A stretch of 36,674 nt of DNA from Nocardiopsis prasina DSM 43845 (GCF_000341265.1 NZ_ANAE01000125.1:1-36674); one strand, 5' to 3'; shown: positions 16,938-25,256, numbered from the stretch's first letter. The notes: generated by a model not told the origin, from the sequence alone. Translations and numbers: made by a program.

Positions 16938-17837
16938 ATGCCGCTGACACCCGCTGATGTGCGGAACAAGCAGTTCAGTACCACCCGGCTCCGGCCGGGG
17001 TACGACGAAGAAGAGGTCGACGCCTTTCTCGACGAGGTCGAGTCCGAGCTGGACCGACTCATCCAGGAGAACGAGGAACTGCGCGGCAAGCTGGCCGAGT
17101 GCCTGAGGGGCAAGGTCCCCAACGCCGGTATGCAGGACTTCCAGCAGCAGGAGCAGGCGCCCGAGGCCCCGCAGCAGCAGATGGAACAGATGCGCCCGGA
17201 GCCCGTCCAGGCGCAGCAGCCCGTCGAGCCGCAGCCCCAGCCGCCCGCGCCGCAGCCGCAGATGGGCATGACCGGCGCCAACCTGGCCATGGGTGGCGAG
17301 GAGAACATGGACACGGCCGCCCGCGTCCTGGCCCTCGCTCAGCAGACCGCCGACCAGGCGATCTCCGACGCCCGCCGCGAGGCGGACGAGACCCTCGGCC
17401 GCGCCCGCCACGAGTCCGAGGACATCCTCGGTAAGGCGCGCCGTCAGGCCGACCAGATCATCGGCGAGGCCCGGGCCCGCTCCGAGAACCTCGACCGCGA
17501 CGCCCAGGAGCGCCACCGTCAGGTCATGGGCAGCCTGGTCCAGCAGCGCGAGGAGCTCGAGCACAAGGTCAACGTGCTCAAGGACTTCGAGCGCGAGTAC
17601 CGCAGCCGCCTGAAGGACTACTTCGAGCGTCAGCTGCGCGAGCTCAACGAGGAGGGCAAGTCCATCGAGCCCAACCCGAACACCACGGGTGGGTTCCAGA
17701 CGATGGCCCCCCAGTCCGGCGGGACCCCCGCGCTTCAGCAGCACGGCCCCGGCCCCGGCGGTAACCCGTTCGGTCAGCCCGAGCCCGCCCAGCACGGTGG
17801 TTTCCACCCGGGCGAGGCCCCGCACGAGCGTCGCTGA
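16938..17837 (+). CDS. divIVA: Polar growth scaffold DivIVA (Wag31)
   Basis: Coiled-coil scaffold that gathers at curved membrane and directs polar wall growth in actinobacteria. The 299 residues start with the membrane-binding DivIVA domain (PLTPADVRNKQFSTTRLRPGYDE). A first coiled coil follows (about 30-55), then a Gln/Pro-rich linker (about 70-115). A long second coiled coil (about 120-245) is built of Ala/Glu/Arg heptads such as ADQAISDARREADETLGRAR, and the tail is Gly/Pro-rich. AAGGAG lies seven bases before the ATG at 16938. A dedicated promoter and an upstream hairpin suggest independent expression. The protein is shorter than the Streptomyces one. Confidence 0.95.
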   Translation: MPLTPADVRNKQFSTTRLRPGYDEEEVDAFLDEVESELDRLIQENEELRGKLAECLRGKVPNAGMQDFQQQEQAPEAPQQQMEQMRPEPVQAQQPVEPQPQPPAPQPQMGMTGANLAMGGEENMDTAARVLALAQQTADQAISDARREADETLGRARHESEDILGKARRQADQIIGEARARSENLDRDAQERHRQVMGSLVQQREELEHKVNVLKDFEREYRSRLKDYFERQLRELNEEGKSIEPNPNTTGGFQTMAPQSGGTPALQQHGPGPGGNPFGQPEPAQHGGFHPGEAPHERR

Positions 17838-17906
17838 ACCTCAGCGGATGCGGCTCCGAACAACTGAAAACTCCGGCTCCACACGTGTAAAGGCCCTGGT
17901 CGACCC

Positions 17907-19256
17907 GTGATCCTTAGCCTCCTCGCCACCGTGGCGGTACTGGCGGCCCTTGTCGTCATCGCGGCCGCCCTGGTGCTCGCCGAGCCCACCCTGGTGTACT
18001 TCGCCTTGGGACTCGGCGGGTTGAGCGTCCTTCTTCTGTTGGGCGCGCTCCTCCAGGGACGGTTCGGCGGGAGCAGTTCGGACACGGCACGGACGGACGG
18101 TTTGGGGAAGTCGTCCGTCCCCGTGGTGGCCGCCGCTTCGGCGGCCGGCGCGGTACCGGGCACACAGTGGGAACCGGAGCACTCCGGGCGCGTACCCGCA
18201 CCGGCTGCTCAGCCGGTGCGGGAATCCGCCGTTACGGAGCCTCTCGTGCCCACGGGGCACGAGGTCGGTGAGCCGCGCGCCGCGGCCGCCGAGGAGAACG
18301 AAGAGGAAGCGGAGTTCGAGGTTCCCCGCTGGCAGACCCCCACCATGGGGAGTTGGCCCGAACCGGTCGTCGAACCGGAAGCCGAGCCGAAGCCGGAAGA
18401 GCACTCCGAGAGGCCCGAGCCCGTCCCAGAACCCGACGGATCGGACGAACCCCCGCAGGTCGAGAAGACCCCCGAGAGGGAGGCAACCCACGAGGCCGCG
18501 CTGGACCCGACCGAGGTGACCGAGGTCGAGGACGCGCCGGAGCCCGTGGTCGCTGTGGCGGAGATGGAACCGGTCACGGAACCGGACGAGTCCGTCATCG
18601 AGCCCGAGAGAGCGGACGAGTGGACCTCCGTTGCGGAGATCCCCGTCGAAGAGACCACCGTGGATGCCGCGCCGCTCCCCGAGAGTGATGACGAGGCACA
18701 CGCGCAGGAGCCGCACCAGGAGGACCGGGCGCCCGAGGACCTCGGCCCCGAGGCCCCGGACCCCGCCGAGGACGTGGAACCGTCCGTGGCCTACGCGGCC
18801 CTCCTCGACGCACACGGCGATTACCCCGAGGAAGGCGAGCCGCAGCGGGAGTCCGACCAGACCGAGTCGGAGCAGGCCGCGTCCGAACAGGTCGATCTTG
18901 GGCAGGACCCCCAGGTCGAGCAGGCAGAGTCCGACCAGGAAGGGCTCCAGCAGGCCGCGTCCGAACAAGTCGAGCCTGAGCAGGACCCCCAGGTCGAGCG
19001 GGTCGAGTCCGAACAGGCCGGGATCGAGCAGGACGCCCGGACGGAGGAGGCCGAGACCTCCCTGGAGCCCCAGGAATCGGACACGGCACCGGAGAGCGCC
19101 TGCGGGAACGAGGACGAACCCGTCCGCGAGGACCCCGCGGACACCTCGGCCCACGAAACCGACACACCCGAAGGCCCCGAGGACCGCGAGGAACCGCAGG
19201 ACCGGGTGGAGGACTCGGGACGCACCAGGGAACCGGACTCCTCCCTCTCCGCCTGA
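17907..19256 (+). CDS. Membrane-anchored acidic disordered protein, unknown
   Basis: 449-residue protein I do not recognise. Residues 1-25 and 28-52 are strongly hydrophobic and look like two membrane helices joined by a tight turn. The remaining 390 or so residues are highly acidic, rich in Glu, Pro, Gln and Asp, with few hydrophobics, and are predicted to be disordered and cytoplasmic. A 26-residue unit starting QAASEQV and containing QDPQVE is tandemly duplicated near residues 323-374. The start GTG at 17907 has only a weak AAAGG upstream. It lies 69 bp after divIVA and ends in a terminator shared with ileS. A role with DivIVA or at the pole is a guess from position only. Low-complexity drift could also explain the tail. 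Confidence 0.7.
   Translation: MILSLLATVAVLAALVVIAAALVLAEPTLVYFALGLGGLSVLLLLGALLQGRFGGSSSDTARTDGLGKSSVPVVAAASAAGAVPGTQWEPEHSGRVPAPAAQPVRESAVTEPLVPTGHEVGEPRAAAAEENEEEAEFEVPRWQTPTMGSWPEPVVEPEAEPKPEEHSERPEPVPEPDGSDEPPQVEKTPEREATHEAALDPTEVTEVEDAPEPVVAVAEMEPVTEPDESVIEPERADEWTSVAEIPVEETTVDAAPLPESDDEAHAQEPHQEDRAPEDLGPEAPDPAEDVEPSVAYAALLDAHGDYPEEGEPQRESDQTESEQAASEQVDLGQDPQVEQAESDQEGLQQAASEQVEPEQDPQVERVESEQAGIEQDARTEEAETSLEPQESDTAPESACGNEDEPVREDPADTSAHETDTPEGPEDREEPQDRVEDSGRTREPDSSLSA
18873..19028 (+). repeat. 78-bp tandem duplication inside the acidic protein
   Basis: Units 18873-18950 and 18951-19028 are adjacent, in frame, and close to identical for their first half (CAGGCCGCGTCCGAACA in both). 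They diverge later by point changes only. An upstream partial echo (GAGTCGGAGCAGGCC) suggests older copies. This is a coding tandem repeat, likely to vary between strains. Confidence 0.75.
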
Positions 19257-19267
19257 CCCAGGAACAC

Positions 19268-19303
19268 GGAAGGACCCCGCTCATCATCGAGCGGGGCCCT
19301 TCC
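19268..19303. terminator. Bidirectional terminator between convergent genes
   Basis: GGAAGGACCCCGCTC at 19268-19282 pairs with 19289-19303 over 14 of 15 positions (one A/C mismatch) around a 6-base loop. It lies between the stop of the acidic-protein gene and the convergent ileS stop, so it can serve both strands. Confidence 0.8.
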
Positions 19304-19321
19304 ACATCGCTGCGATCGACG

Positions 19322-22300
19322 TCAGGCGCGGCGGAAGCCGAAGACCACGTCGAACTCCTCCGACTCCGCCGAGTGGGGGGCGTCCTCGGCCACACCGGCC
19401 ACGAAGGCGTCGGCGAGCACCTCGCCGGCGATGGTCCGACCGTGCTCGGTCAGGGCCTCACGGATCGCGTCGTCACCGGTGGTCCACCACACGTGGATGC
19501 GGTCCGACACGTCGAGGCCGCTGTTCTTGCGGGCCTCCTGGAGCATCCGGACCATCTCGCGGGCCAGACCCGCGCGACGCAGCTCCGGGGTCAGCTCCAG
19601 GTCCAGGGCCACGGTCTCACCGGCCTCGGAGGCCACGGCCCAGCCCTCGCGGGGCTGTTCGGTCACCAGCACCTCGTCGGCGCTGACCTCGACCGGCTCG
19701 TCCTCGACCCGCACCTGCGCCCAGCCGGTGTCACGGACCTGCGCGACCAGGGCGGCCGGGTCGGCGGCCTGGATGGCCTTGGCCACCAGCGGCGTGCGCT
19801 TGGCGAACCGCTTGCCCAGAGCGCGGAAGTTCGGCTTGACCACGTAGTCCACGAGGTCCCCGCCGACCGACGACAGCGAGTCCAGACCGGCCACGTTGAG
19901 CTCCTCCGCCACCTGGCCGCGCAGCTGCTCCGGCAGGTCGGCGAAGCCCGGGGCACCCACCAGGGCGCGGGCCAGCGGCTGACGGGTACGCATGGCCGAG
20001 TCGACCCGCGCGGACCGGCCCAGTTCCACCAGACGGCGGGTGAGCGCCATGTTCTTCGACAGCTCGGTGTCGATCAGGTCCTCGTTCACCCGGGGCCACG
20101 ACGCCAGGTGCACCGAGTCGGCGGCCTCCGGGCGGCGCAGCGCCGACCACACGTGCTCGGTCAGGAACGGGACGATCGGCGCCATCAGCAGCGTGACGGT
20201 CTCCAGCGCCTCGAACAGCGTCGCGAAGGCGGCCGCGCCCTCGGGGGTGTCGGCCCCGCCCCAGAACCGGCGGCGGGAACGGCGCACGTACCAGTTGGAG
20301 ACGTCGTCCACGAACGCGGTCAGGCGGCGCCCGGCCCCGGTCGTGTCGAACTCCTCCATCGCCTTCGTGACGTCCCGGACGACCTCGTTCAGCTCCGACA
20401 GCAGCCAGCGGTCCAGCACCGGGCGGTCCTGCGGAGCGGGCGCGTCGGCCAGCTTCGAGTGGTCCCAGCCGTTCCCGGCGTTGGCGTACAGGGTGAGGAA
20501 CGACGTCGTGCTGTAGTACGTCAGCAGCACCTTGCGGACGATCTCCTCCAGGGCGGCGTGGCCGACCCGTCGGGCGGTCCACGGTGAGCCGCTGGCCAGC
20601 ATGAACCAGCGCAGGGCGTCGGCACCGTGCCGGTCCATGACCGGAATGGGCTGCATGACGTTGCCCAGGTGCTTGCTCATCTTGCGGCCGTCCTCGGCGA
20701 GGATGTGGCCGAGCACGACCACGTTCTCGAACGAGTTGCGGCCGAACACCAGGGTGCTCACCGCGAGCAGCGAGTAGAACCAGCCGCGGGTCTGGTCGAT
20801 GGCCTCGGAGATGTACTGAGCGGGGAAGTTCTCCTCGAACGTCTCCTTGTTCTGGTGCGGCGCCCCCCACTGGGCGAACGGCATGGAACCGGAGTCGAAC
20901 CAGGCGTCGATGACCTCGGGCACGCGGCGGGCGACCCGCTGGTCCTCCGGCAGGGACGGGTCGGCGTCGGGGTCGGGGATGACGACGTCGTCGACGAACG
21001 GGCGGTGCGGGTCCAGGTTGGACAGGTCCTGGCCGCTGAGCTCGCTCAGCTCCTCCAGGGAGCCCACGCAGATCCGGCGGCCGTCGGGGAACTCCCAGAT
21101 CGGCAGCGGGGTGCCCCAGTAGCGGTTGCGGGACAGCGCCCAGTCGACGTTGCCGCGCAGCCACTCGCCGAAGCGGCCCTCCTTGACGTTCTCCGGCACC
21201 CAGTTGGTGACGTCGTTCTGCGCGAGGAGTTCGTCCTTGACGGCGGTGGTGCGGATGTACCAGGACGGGACCGCGTAGTAGAGCAGCGCGGTGTGGCAGC
21301 GCCAGCAGTGCGGGTAGGAGTGCTCGTAGTTCAGGTGGCGGAAGAGCAGACCGCGGTCCTTGAGGTCGCGGACCAGCGTCTTGTCGGCCTCCTTGAAGAA
21401 CACCCCGCCCACCAGGGGGAGTTCGGCCTCGAAGGTCCCGTCCGGGCGGACCGGGTTGACCACGGGCAGGCCGTAGGAGCGGCAGACCAGCATGTCGTCG
21501 GCGCCGAAGGCGGGGGACTGGTGGACCAGACCGGTGCCGTCCTCGACGGTGACGTAGTCGGCGAGCACGACGTAGTGCGCGGGCTCGTCGAAGGGGACGA
21601 GGTCGAAGGGGCGCTGGTAGGTCCACCGCTCCATCTCGTCGCCCTCGTAGCTTTCGCCGGTGAGCTCCCAGCCCTCACCGAGGACCTTCCCGAACAGAGG
21701 TTCGGCGACCACGAGCCGCTCGTCGCCGTTGGTGGCCACCACGTACCGGACGTCCGGGTGCACGGCCACGGCGGTGTTGGACACCAGGGTCCACGGGGTG
21801 GTCGTCCACACCAGCAGTGAGGTGGGGTGCTCGGGAGCTGCCAGCGGCCCCGAGGTGATGGGGAAGCGCACGTACACCGACGGGTCGGTGACGGTCTCGT
21901 ACCCCTGGGCCAGCTCGTGGTCGGAGAGCGTGGTGCCGCAGCGGGGGCAGTAGGGGCTGATCCGGTAGTCGCGGACCAGCAGGCCCTTGTCCCAGATCTG
22001 CTTGAGCGCCCACCAGACCGACTCCACGTACTGCGGGTCCATGGTGCGGTAGGCGTCGTCCATGTTCACCCAGTAGCCCATGCGCTCGGTCATGGCGGTG
22101 AACGCGTCCACGTTGCGCAGGACCGACTCGCGGCAGCGCTCGTTGAACTCGGCGATACCGAAGGCCTCGATGTCCTTCTTGCCGCTCAGGCCGAGTTCCT
22201 TCTCCACGGCGACCTCGACGGGCAGGCCGTGGCAGTCCCAGCCGGCCTTGCGGTCGACGTGGTAGCCGCGCATGGTGCGGAACCGCGGGAAGACGTCCTT

Positions 22301-22540
22301 GAAGGCGCGGGCCTCGACGTGGTGCACGCCGGGCTGGCCGTTCGCGGTGGGCGGGCCCTCGTAGAACACCCAGTTCTCGTTGCCGCGCGTCTGTTCGAGG
22401 GAGCGCTGGAAGACGTTCTCCTTCGACCAGCGGCCGAGGATCTCGCGCTCCGTCGCGGGCAGGTCGATCTGGGCGGGCAGCTGGGGCAGCGCGCGGGATT
22501 CGGGCCGGGGGTCGTCGGTCACCGTCGTACCTTTCTCCAT
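19322..22540 (-). CDS. ileS: Isoleucyl-tRNA synthetase, type 2 (GVHH signature)
   Basis: Class I synthetase that charges tRNA-Ile. It is 1072 residues from the ATG at 22540, the long eukaryote-like IleRS2 form. Seen in order: the HIGH region PTANGQPGVHHVEAR, WDCHGLPVEVAVEKELG, zinc ligands SPYCPRCGT, the CP1 editing domain with TTPWTLVSNTAVAVHP, SYPHCWRCHTALLYY, the KMSKS motif as GRKMSKHLGN, and anticodon-binding and C-terminal domains. The HIGH motif reads GVHH (residues 71-74), that is GXHH instead of HXGH. Type 2 IleRS with this altered signature has been reported to be extremely insensitive to mupirocin. The ATG has AGGA nine bases upstream; a GTG at 22522 with AAAGG seven bases upstream is an equally good start (1066 residues). 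Transcription is governed by the T-box leader. Confidence 0.95.
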   Translation of the reverse strand: MEKGTTVTDDPRPESRALPQLPAQIDLPATEREILGRWSKENVFQRSLEQTRGNENWVFYEGPPTANGQPGVHHVEARAFKDVFPRFRTMRGYHVDRKAGWDCHGLPVEVAVEKELGLSGKKDIEAFGIAEFNERCRESVLRNVDAFTAMTERMGYWVNMDDAYRTMDPQYVESVWWALKQIWDKGLLVRDYRISPYCPRCGTTLSDHELAQGYETVTDPSVYVRFPITSGPLAAPEHPTSLLVWTTTPWTLVSNTAVAVHPDVRYVVATNGDERLVVAEPLFGKVLGEGWELTGESYEGDEMERWTYQRPFDLVPFDEPAHYVVLADYVTVEDGTGLVHQSPAFGADDMLVCRSYGLPVVNPVRPDGTFEAELPLVGGVFFKEADKTLVRDLKDRGLLFRHLNYEHSYPHCWRCHTALLYYAVPSWYIRTTAVKDELLAQNDVTNWVPENVKEGRFGEWLRGNVDWALSRNRYWGTPLPIWEFPDGRRICVGSLEELSELSGQDLSNLDPHRPFVDDVVIPDPDADPSLPEDQRVARRVPEVIDAWFDSGSMPFAQWGAPHQNKETFEENFPAQYISEAIDQTRGWFYSLLAVSTLVFGRNSFENVVVLGHILAEDGRKMSKHLGNVMQPIPVMDRHGADALRWFMLASGSPWTARRVGHAALEEIVRKVLLTYYSTTSFLTLYANAGNGWDHSKLADAPAPQDRPVLDRWLLSELNEVVRDVTKAMEEFDTTGAGRRLTAFVDDVSNWYVRRSRRRFWGGADTPEGAAAFATLFEALETVTLLMAPIVPFLTEHVWSALRRPEAADSVHLASWPRVNEDLIDTELSKNMALTRRLVELGRSARVDSAMRTRQPLARALVGAPGFADLPEQLRGQVAEELNVAGLDSLSSVGGDLVDYVVKPNFRALGKRFAKRTPLVAKAIQAADPAALVAQVRDTGWAQVRVEDEPVEVSADEVLVTEQPREGWAVASEAGETVALDLELTPELRRAGLAREMVRMLQEARKNSGLDVSDRIHVWWTTGDDAIREALTEHGRTIAGEVLADAFVAGVAEDAPHSAESEEFDVVFGFRRA

Positions 22541-22560
22541 CAGGGGTGTTCCTGACGGAG

Positions 22561-22830
22561 GGACGAGGCCGGGCCCCGCGGTACCACCCTCCTTGGAGCC
22601 GCGTCCGGGTCCGCTGGGCGGATCGGTGGCGGGTCCCACTTCGTTGGGTTCGTGCCGGTTCTACTGGGGTGCGCGCGGTGCACGCGACCTGTTCTTCCGG
22701 CGGCTCCGGGGTGATCTTCGCGCTGGTCGTTGCCCCCGGGCTCGCACCGTCCCCGGGTCGCTTGGGCGGTCCAGCCCCCTCTAGGCTGTGTCCGTCCGGT
22801 CGGGGCCAGCGTTACTCGTCCCCATCGACA
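22561..22830 (-). promoter_or_regulatory. T-box riboswitch (isoleucine) of ileS
   Basis: The transcript ahead of ileS carries the T-box sequence AGGGTGGTACCGCG (22590 down to 22577). Its TGGT can pair with the ACCA end of tRNA-Ile. Upstream, GGGGACGAGTAA and CGCTGG (about 22823-22806) pair with CCAGCG (22726-22721) and CCCC (22711-22708). This leaves an internal loop that contains the isoleucine specifier ATC at 22715-22713. CAGTAGAACCGG (about 22666-22655) is a typical linker element. CGCGG...CCGCG closes the antiterminator helix around the T-box. A competing GGAGGG/CCCTCC helix is possible. I see no T-run, so translational control or atypical termination are both open. Confidence 0.88.
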
Positions 22831-22837
22831 CGACTTC

Positions 22838-22843
22838 AGGATA
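22838..22843 (-). promoter_or_regulatory. Candidate -10 of the ileS T-box transcript
   Basis: TATCCT on the minus strand at 22843-22838 would start transcription near 22831, just before Stem I of the T-box. No convincing -35 is seen. The 22831-22888 gap is shared with the divergent small gene, for which a plus-strand TAGGCT at 22782-22787, antisense to the T-box, is a possible -10. Confidence 0.35.
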
Positions 22844-22888
22844 ACGCAGTGCGGCCAGGCGCGCCGCGCTTTAGTTGGGGGTGCGGCC

Positions 22889-23149
22889 ATGGCGGAGCGG
22901 ACACGGGGCGCGGTGCTGGTGACCCTGGCCGACCGCGAGGACGCGGAGGAGCTCGCCGAGCAGCTCCAGGAGCAGGGTTACGAACCGTGCAGGGTGTACC
23001 GGGACATGCTCGCGGGGGAGGACGACGCCGAGGATGCCGACTGGGTGATCGAGGTGCTGACCGGACCGCACGGCGGCTCGGCGGTCTTCGACGAACCCCA
23101 CCTGCGGCTGCTCGCCGAGGACTACGGCGGCTTCGCCGTGGCGGAGTGA
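22889..23149 (+). CDS. Small acidic protein, unknown
   Basis: 86-residue acidic protein with no family I can name. It reads as alternating strands and helices: TRGAVLVTLADREDAEELAEQLQEQGYEPCRVYRD, a charged loop, then WVIEVLTGPHGGSA and a C-terminal helix. This is compatible with a small ferredoxin-like or ACT-like fold, but that is inference. The ATG at 22889 lacks a strong Shine-Dalgarno (TGGGGG upstream). It is divergent from ileS and lies 165 bp before the DksA-like gene, which has its own promoter. Codon use (third positions G/C) supports real coding. Confidence 0.75.
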   Translation: MAERTRGAVLVTLADREDAEELAEQLQEQGYEPCRVYRDMLAGEDDAEDADWVIEVLTGPHGGSAVFDEPHLRLLAEDYGGFAVAE

Positions 23150-23199
23150 CCCCGGGGGAGTGAATCCCCTTCACCAGCCGCACCGCACCGCCGGGATCG

Positions 23200-23228
23200 T
23201 TGCCTTGGACCGGGGGATTGCCTAGGCT
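23200..23228 (+). promoter_or_regulatory. Promoter of the dksA-like gene, lspA and rluD
   Basis: TTGCCT at 23200-23205 and TAGGCT at 23223-23228 with a 17-bp spacer form one of the best vegetative promoter matches in the window. The start would be near 23235, leaving a leader of 55-80 nt ending in AGGAGG and GGAGGGGGAG. Confidence 0.65.
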
Positions 23229-23314
23229 CACGGCACCACTCACGGCCGTTCCGAAGGGGAGACCCCCCAGTTCAGGAGGGGTGCGGGGCCATGGGTACGC
23301 GGAGGGGGAGTGCG

Positions 23315-23725
23315 ATGAAGGCCACCGAGGCGGCGGCGCTGCCGGTGCGACAGGGTGAGGAGCCCTGGACGTCGGGAGAGCTCGCTCAGGTCCGGAAGCA
23401 GCTGGAGGGCGAGATGGCGGCCCAGCGGGCGGAACTCAGGGAAGGCGAGGAAGCGCTCGCCGAGCGGCTCACCGATCCGGTCGAGGGTGCGGGCGACGAC
23501 CCCGCGGACGCCGGGGCGAAGACCTTCCAGCGCGAACACGATCTGGCGTTGGCCTACAATACTCGTGACCTGCTCGCCAAGAGCGAGCGGGCGATCGAAC
23601 GGATGGACGCGGGGACCTACGGGGTCTGTGAGTCATGCGGCCAGGCCATCGGGAAGGCACGTCTACAGGCCTTTCCGCGCGCCACCCTGTGCGTCAACTG
23701 CAAACAGCGCGAGGAGCGTCGCTGA
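23315..23725 (+). CDS. DksA/TraR-family zinc-finger protein
   Basis: 136-residue protein (144 if started at ATG 23291) of the TraR/DksA group, which can bind RNA polymerase through the secondary channel. The N-terminal half is a charged coiled-coil hairpin (SGELAQVRKQLEGEMAAQRAELREGEEAL...). The C-terminus has a four-cysteine zinc finger, CESCG-N17-CVNC, in the motif DAGTYGVCESCGQAIGKARL. The acidic tip residues of E. coli DksA cannot be confirmed by eye. ATG 23315 has GGAGG nine bases upstream; ATG 23291 has AGGAGG 11 bases upstream. It sits between ileS and lspA, a common actinobacterial order, and probably heads the lspA-rluD transcript. Confidence 0.9.
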   Translation: MKATEAAALPVRQGEEPWTSGELAQVRKQLEGEMAAQRAELREGEEALAERLTDPVEGAGDDPADAGAKTFQREHDLALAYNTRDLLAKSERAIERMDAGTYGVCESCGQAIGKARLQAFPRATLCVNCKQREERR

Positions 23726-23754
23726 CTGAGGTAGAGCCCTCCGGGGACAGCAAC

Positions 23755-24333
23755 ATGACCACGACCGACAACACCGTCGCCCGGCCGCGCAGGTACGTAC
23801 TCCTGTTGCTGGTCGCGCTGGCCGCGATCGTCGCCGACCTCATCACCAAGGAATGGGTGCTCGCCGCCTTCTCTCAGGGTGAGCGCCTCGACGTCCTCGG
23901 CAGCTTCGTCCAGTTCACCCTGGTCTACAACACCGGTGCCGCGTTCTCGCTCGGCACCGGCTACACCTGGGTGTTCACCGCCATCGCCACCATCGTGGTC
24001 CTCGCGATCGCCTGGATCGGCTGGCGCGTGCGCAGCCTGTGGTGGGGCGCGACGCTCGGCCTGATGATGGGCGGTGCCGCGGGTAACCTCGTCGACCGCT
24101 ACTTCCGGGGCGAGACGCCCGGGACGGGCGCGGTCGTCGACTTCATCAGCGTCGGGAGCTTCCCGGTGTTCAACCTGGCCGACTCCTGCGTGGTGGTCGG
24201 GGCCTGCCTGGTGGTGGCGCTCACGTTCAAGGGGCTCAACCTGGACGGGACGAGGGCCGAGGACGAGGCCGCCGAGCCTGATGAGGGCGCCGAGAAGGAC
24301 CGCGACGACAACGACGAAGGGAAGGGCGCATGA
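23755..24333 (+). CDS. lspA: Lipoprotein signal peptidase LspA
   Basis: Membrane aspartic peptidase that removes the signal peptide from diacylated prolipoproteins. The 192 residues include four hydrophobic segments (about 14-30, 72-90, 95-112, 140-160). The conserved boxes are [24 protein letters not shown] with the first catalytic Asp, and VVDFISVG...[14 protein letters not shown] with the second. The C-terminal tail of about 30 residues is strongly charged and non-conserved. The ATG at 23755 has GGGGA upstream, and the stop overlaps rluD (ATGA). Confidence 0.95.
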   Translation: MTTTDNTVARPRRYVLLLLVALAAIVADLITKEWVLAAFSQGERLDVLGSFVQFTLVYNTGAAFSLGTGYTWVFTAIATIVVLAIAWIGWRVRSLWWGATLGLMMGGAAGNLVDRYFRGETPGTGAVVDFISVGSFPVFNLADSCVVVGACLVVALTFKGLNLDGTRAEDEAAEPDEGAEKDRDDNDEGKGA

Positions 24334-25256
24334 GCGACACGAGAAGCCTGCCCGTCCCTGACGGACTGGAGGGGGACCGGCTCGACTCCGCCATCGCGCG
24401 GATGTTCGGGCTGTCCCGCACCCGCGCCGCCGAGATCATCGGTGACGGCGGGGTCCTCCTCGACGGCTCCGAGGCGGCCAAGTCCGACCGGGTGAGCGCC
24501 GGCGCCTGGCTGGAGGTCACCCTCCCGCCGCCGCCCACCGCCCCGGTGCCCAGGGCCGAGGCGGTCCCCGGCATGCGGATCGTGCACGAGGACACCGACA
24601 TCATCGTGGTGGACAAGCCGGTCGGCGTGGTCGCGCACCCCACGGTCGGCTGGACCGGTCCGAGCGTGCTGGAGGGCCTGCTGGCCTCGGGCGTGCAGCT
24701 GGCCACCAGCGGTGCGGCCGAGCGTCAGGGCATCGTGCATCGGCTGGACGCCAACACCACCGGTCTGATGGTCGTGGCCAAGAGCGAGACCGCCTACAGC
24801 GTGCTGAAGCGGGCGTTCAAGGAGCGCACCGTGGACAAGCGGTACCACACGCTGGTTCAGGGCCACCCGGACCCGCTGCGCGGCACCGTCGACGCCCCGA
24901 TCGACCGTCACCCCGCCGGTGATGGCCGTTGGGCCGTGGTCGCTGGCGGGCGCCCCTCGGTGACGCACTACGACACCCAGGAGGCCTTCCGGGCCGCCAG
25001 TCTGTTGGAGATCAAGCTGGAGACGGGCCGCACCCACCAGATCCGGGTGCACATGTCCGCGCTGCGCCACCCGTGCGTGGGCGACTACCTCTACGGCGCC
25101 GACCCGACGCTCGCCGAGCGGCTCGGGGTCAGGCGCCAGTGGCTGCACGCGGTGCGGCTGGGCTTCGACCACCCCACCGAGCACCGTCCGGTGGAGTTCT
25201 CCAGCCCCTACCCCGACGACCTGCGCGCCGCCGTGGAGCTGCTCCGCGAGGACTAG
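24330..25256 (+). CDS. rluD: RluA-family rRNA pseudouridine synthase RluD
   Basis: Converts uridines in 23S rRNA (helix 69 for E. coli RluD) to pseudouridine. The 308 residues have an N-terminal S4 RNA-binding domain ([21 protein letters not shown]), then the RluA catalytic domain. The catalytic aspartate is Asp140 in [19 protein letters not shown], close to Asp139 of E. coli Rlu[25 protein letters not shown] is the second signature. The gene is translationally coupled to lspA. Its TAG stop shares a CTAG with the stop of the convergent transporter gene. Site specificity is inferred from the lspA-rluD pairing. Confidence 0.94.
   Translation: MSDTRSLPVPDGLEGDRLDSAIARMFGLSRTRAAEIIGDGGVLLDGSEAAKSDRVSAGAWLEVTLPPPPTAPVPRAEAVPGMRIVHEDTDIIVVDKPVGVVAHPTVGWTGPSVLEGLLASGVQLATSGAAERQGIVHRLDANTTGLMVVAKSETAYSVLKRAFKERTVDKRYHTLVQGHPDPLRGTVDAPIDRHPAGDGRWAVVAGGRPSVTHYDTQEAFRAASLLEIKLETGRTHQIRVHMSALRHPCVGDYLYGADPTLAERLGVRRQWLHAVRLGFDHPTEHRPVEFSSPYPDDLRAAVELLRED

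Noticed and set aside
17841-19154. 437-codon Leu/Gly-rich minus-strand open frame opposite the acidic protein
   Set aside because: Its hydrophobicity is the complement of the Glu/Asp-rich plus-strand reading. The plus strand has the membrane anchor, the correct orientation after divIVA and a terminator after its stop.
19373-21820. Plus-strand open frames (404 and 397 codons) opposite ileS
   Set aside because: Shadows of ileS, which has full synthetase motifs on the minus strand.
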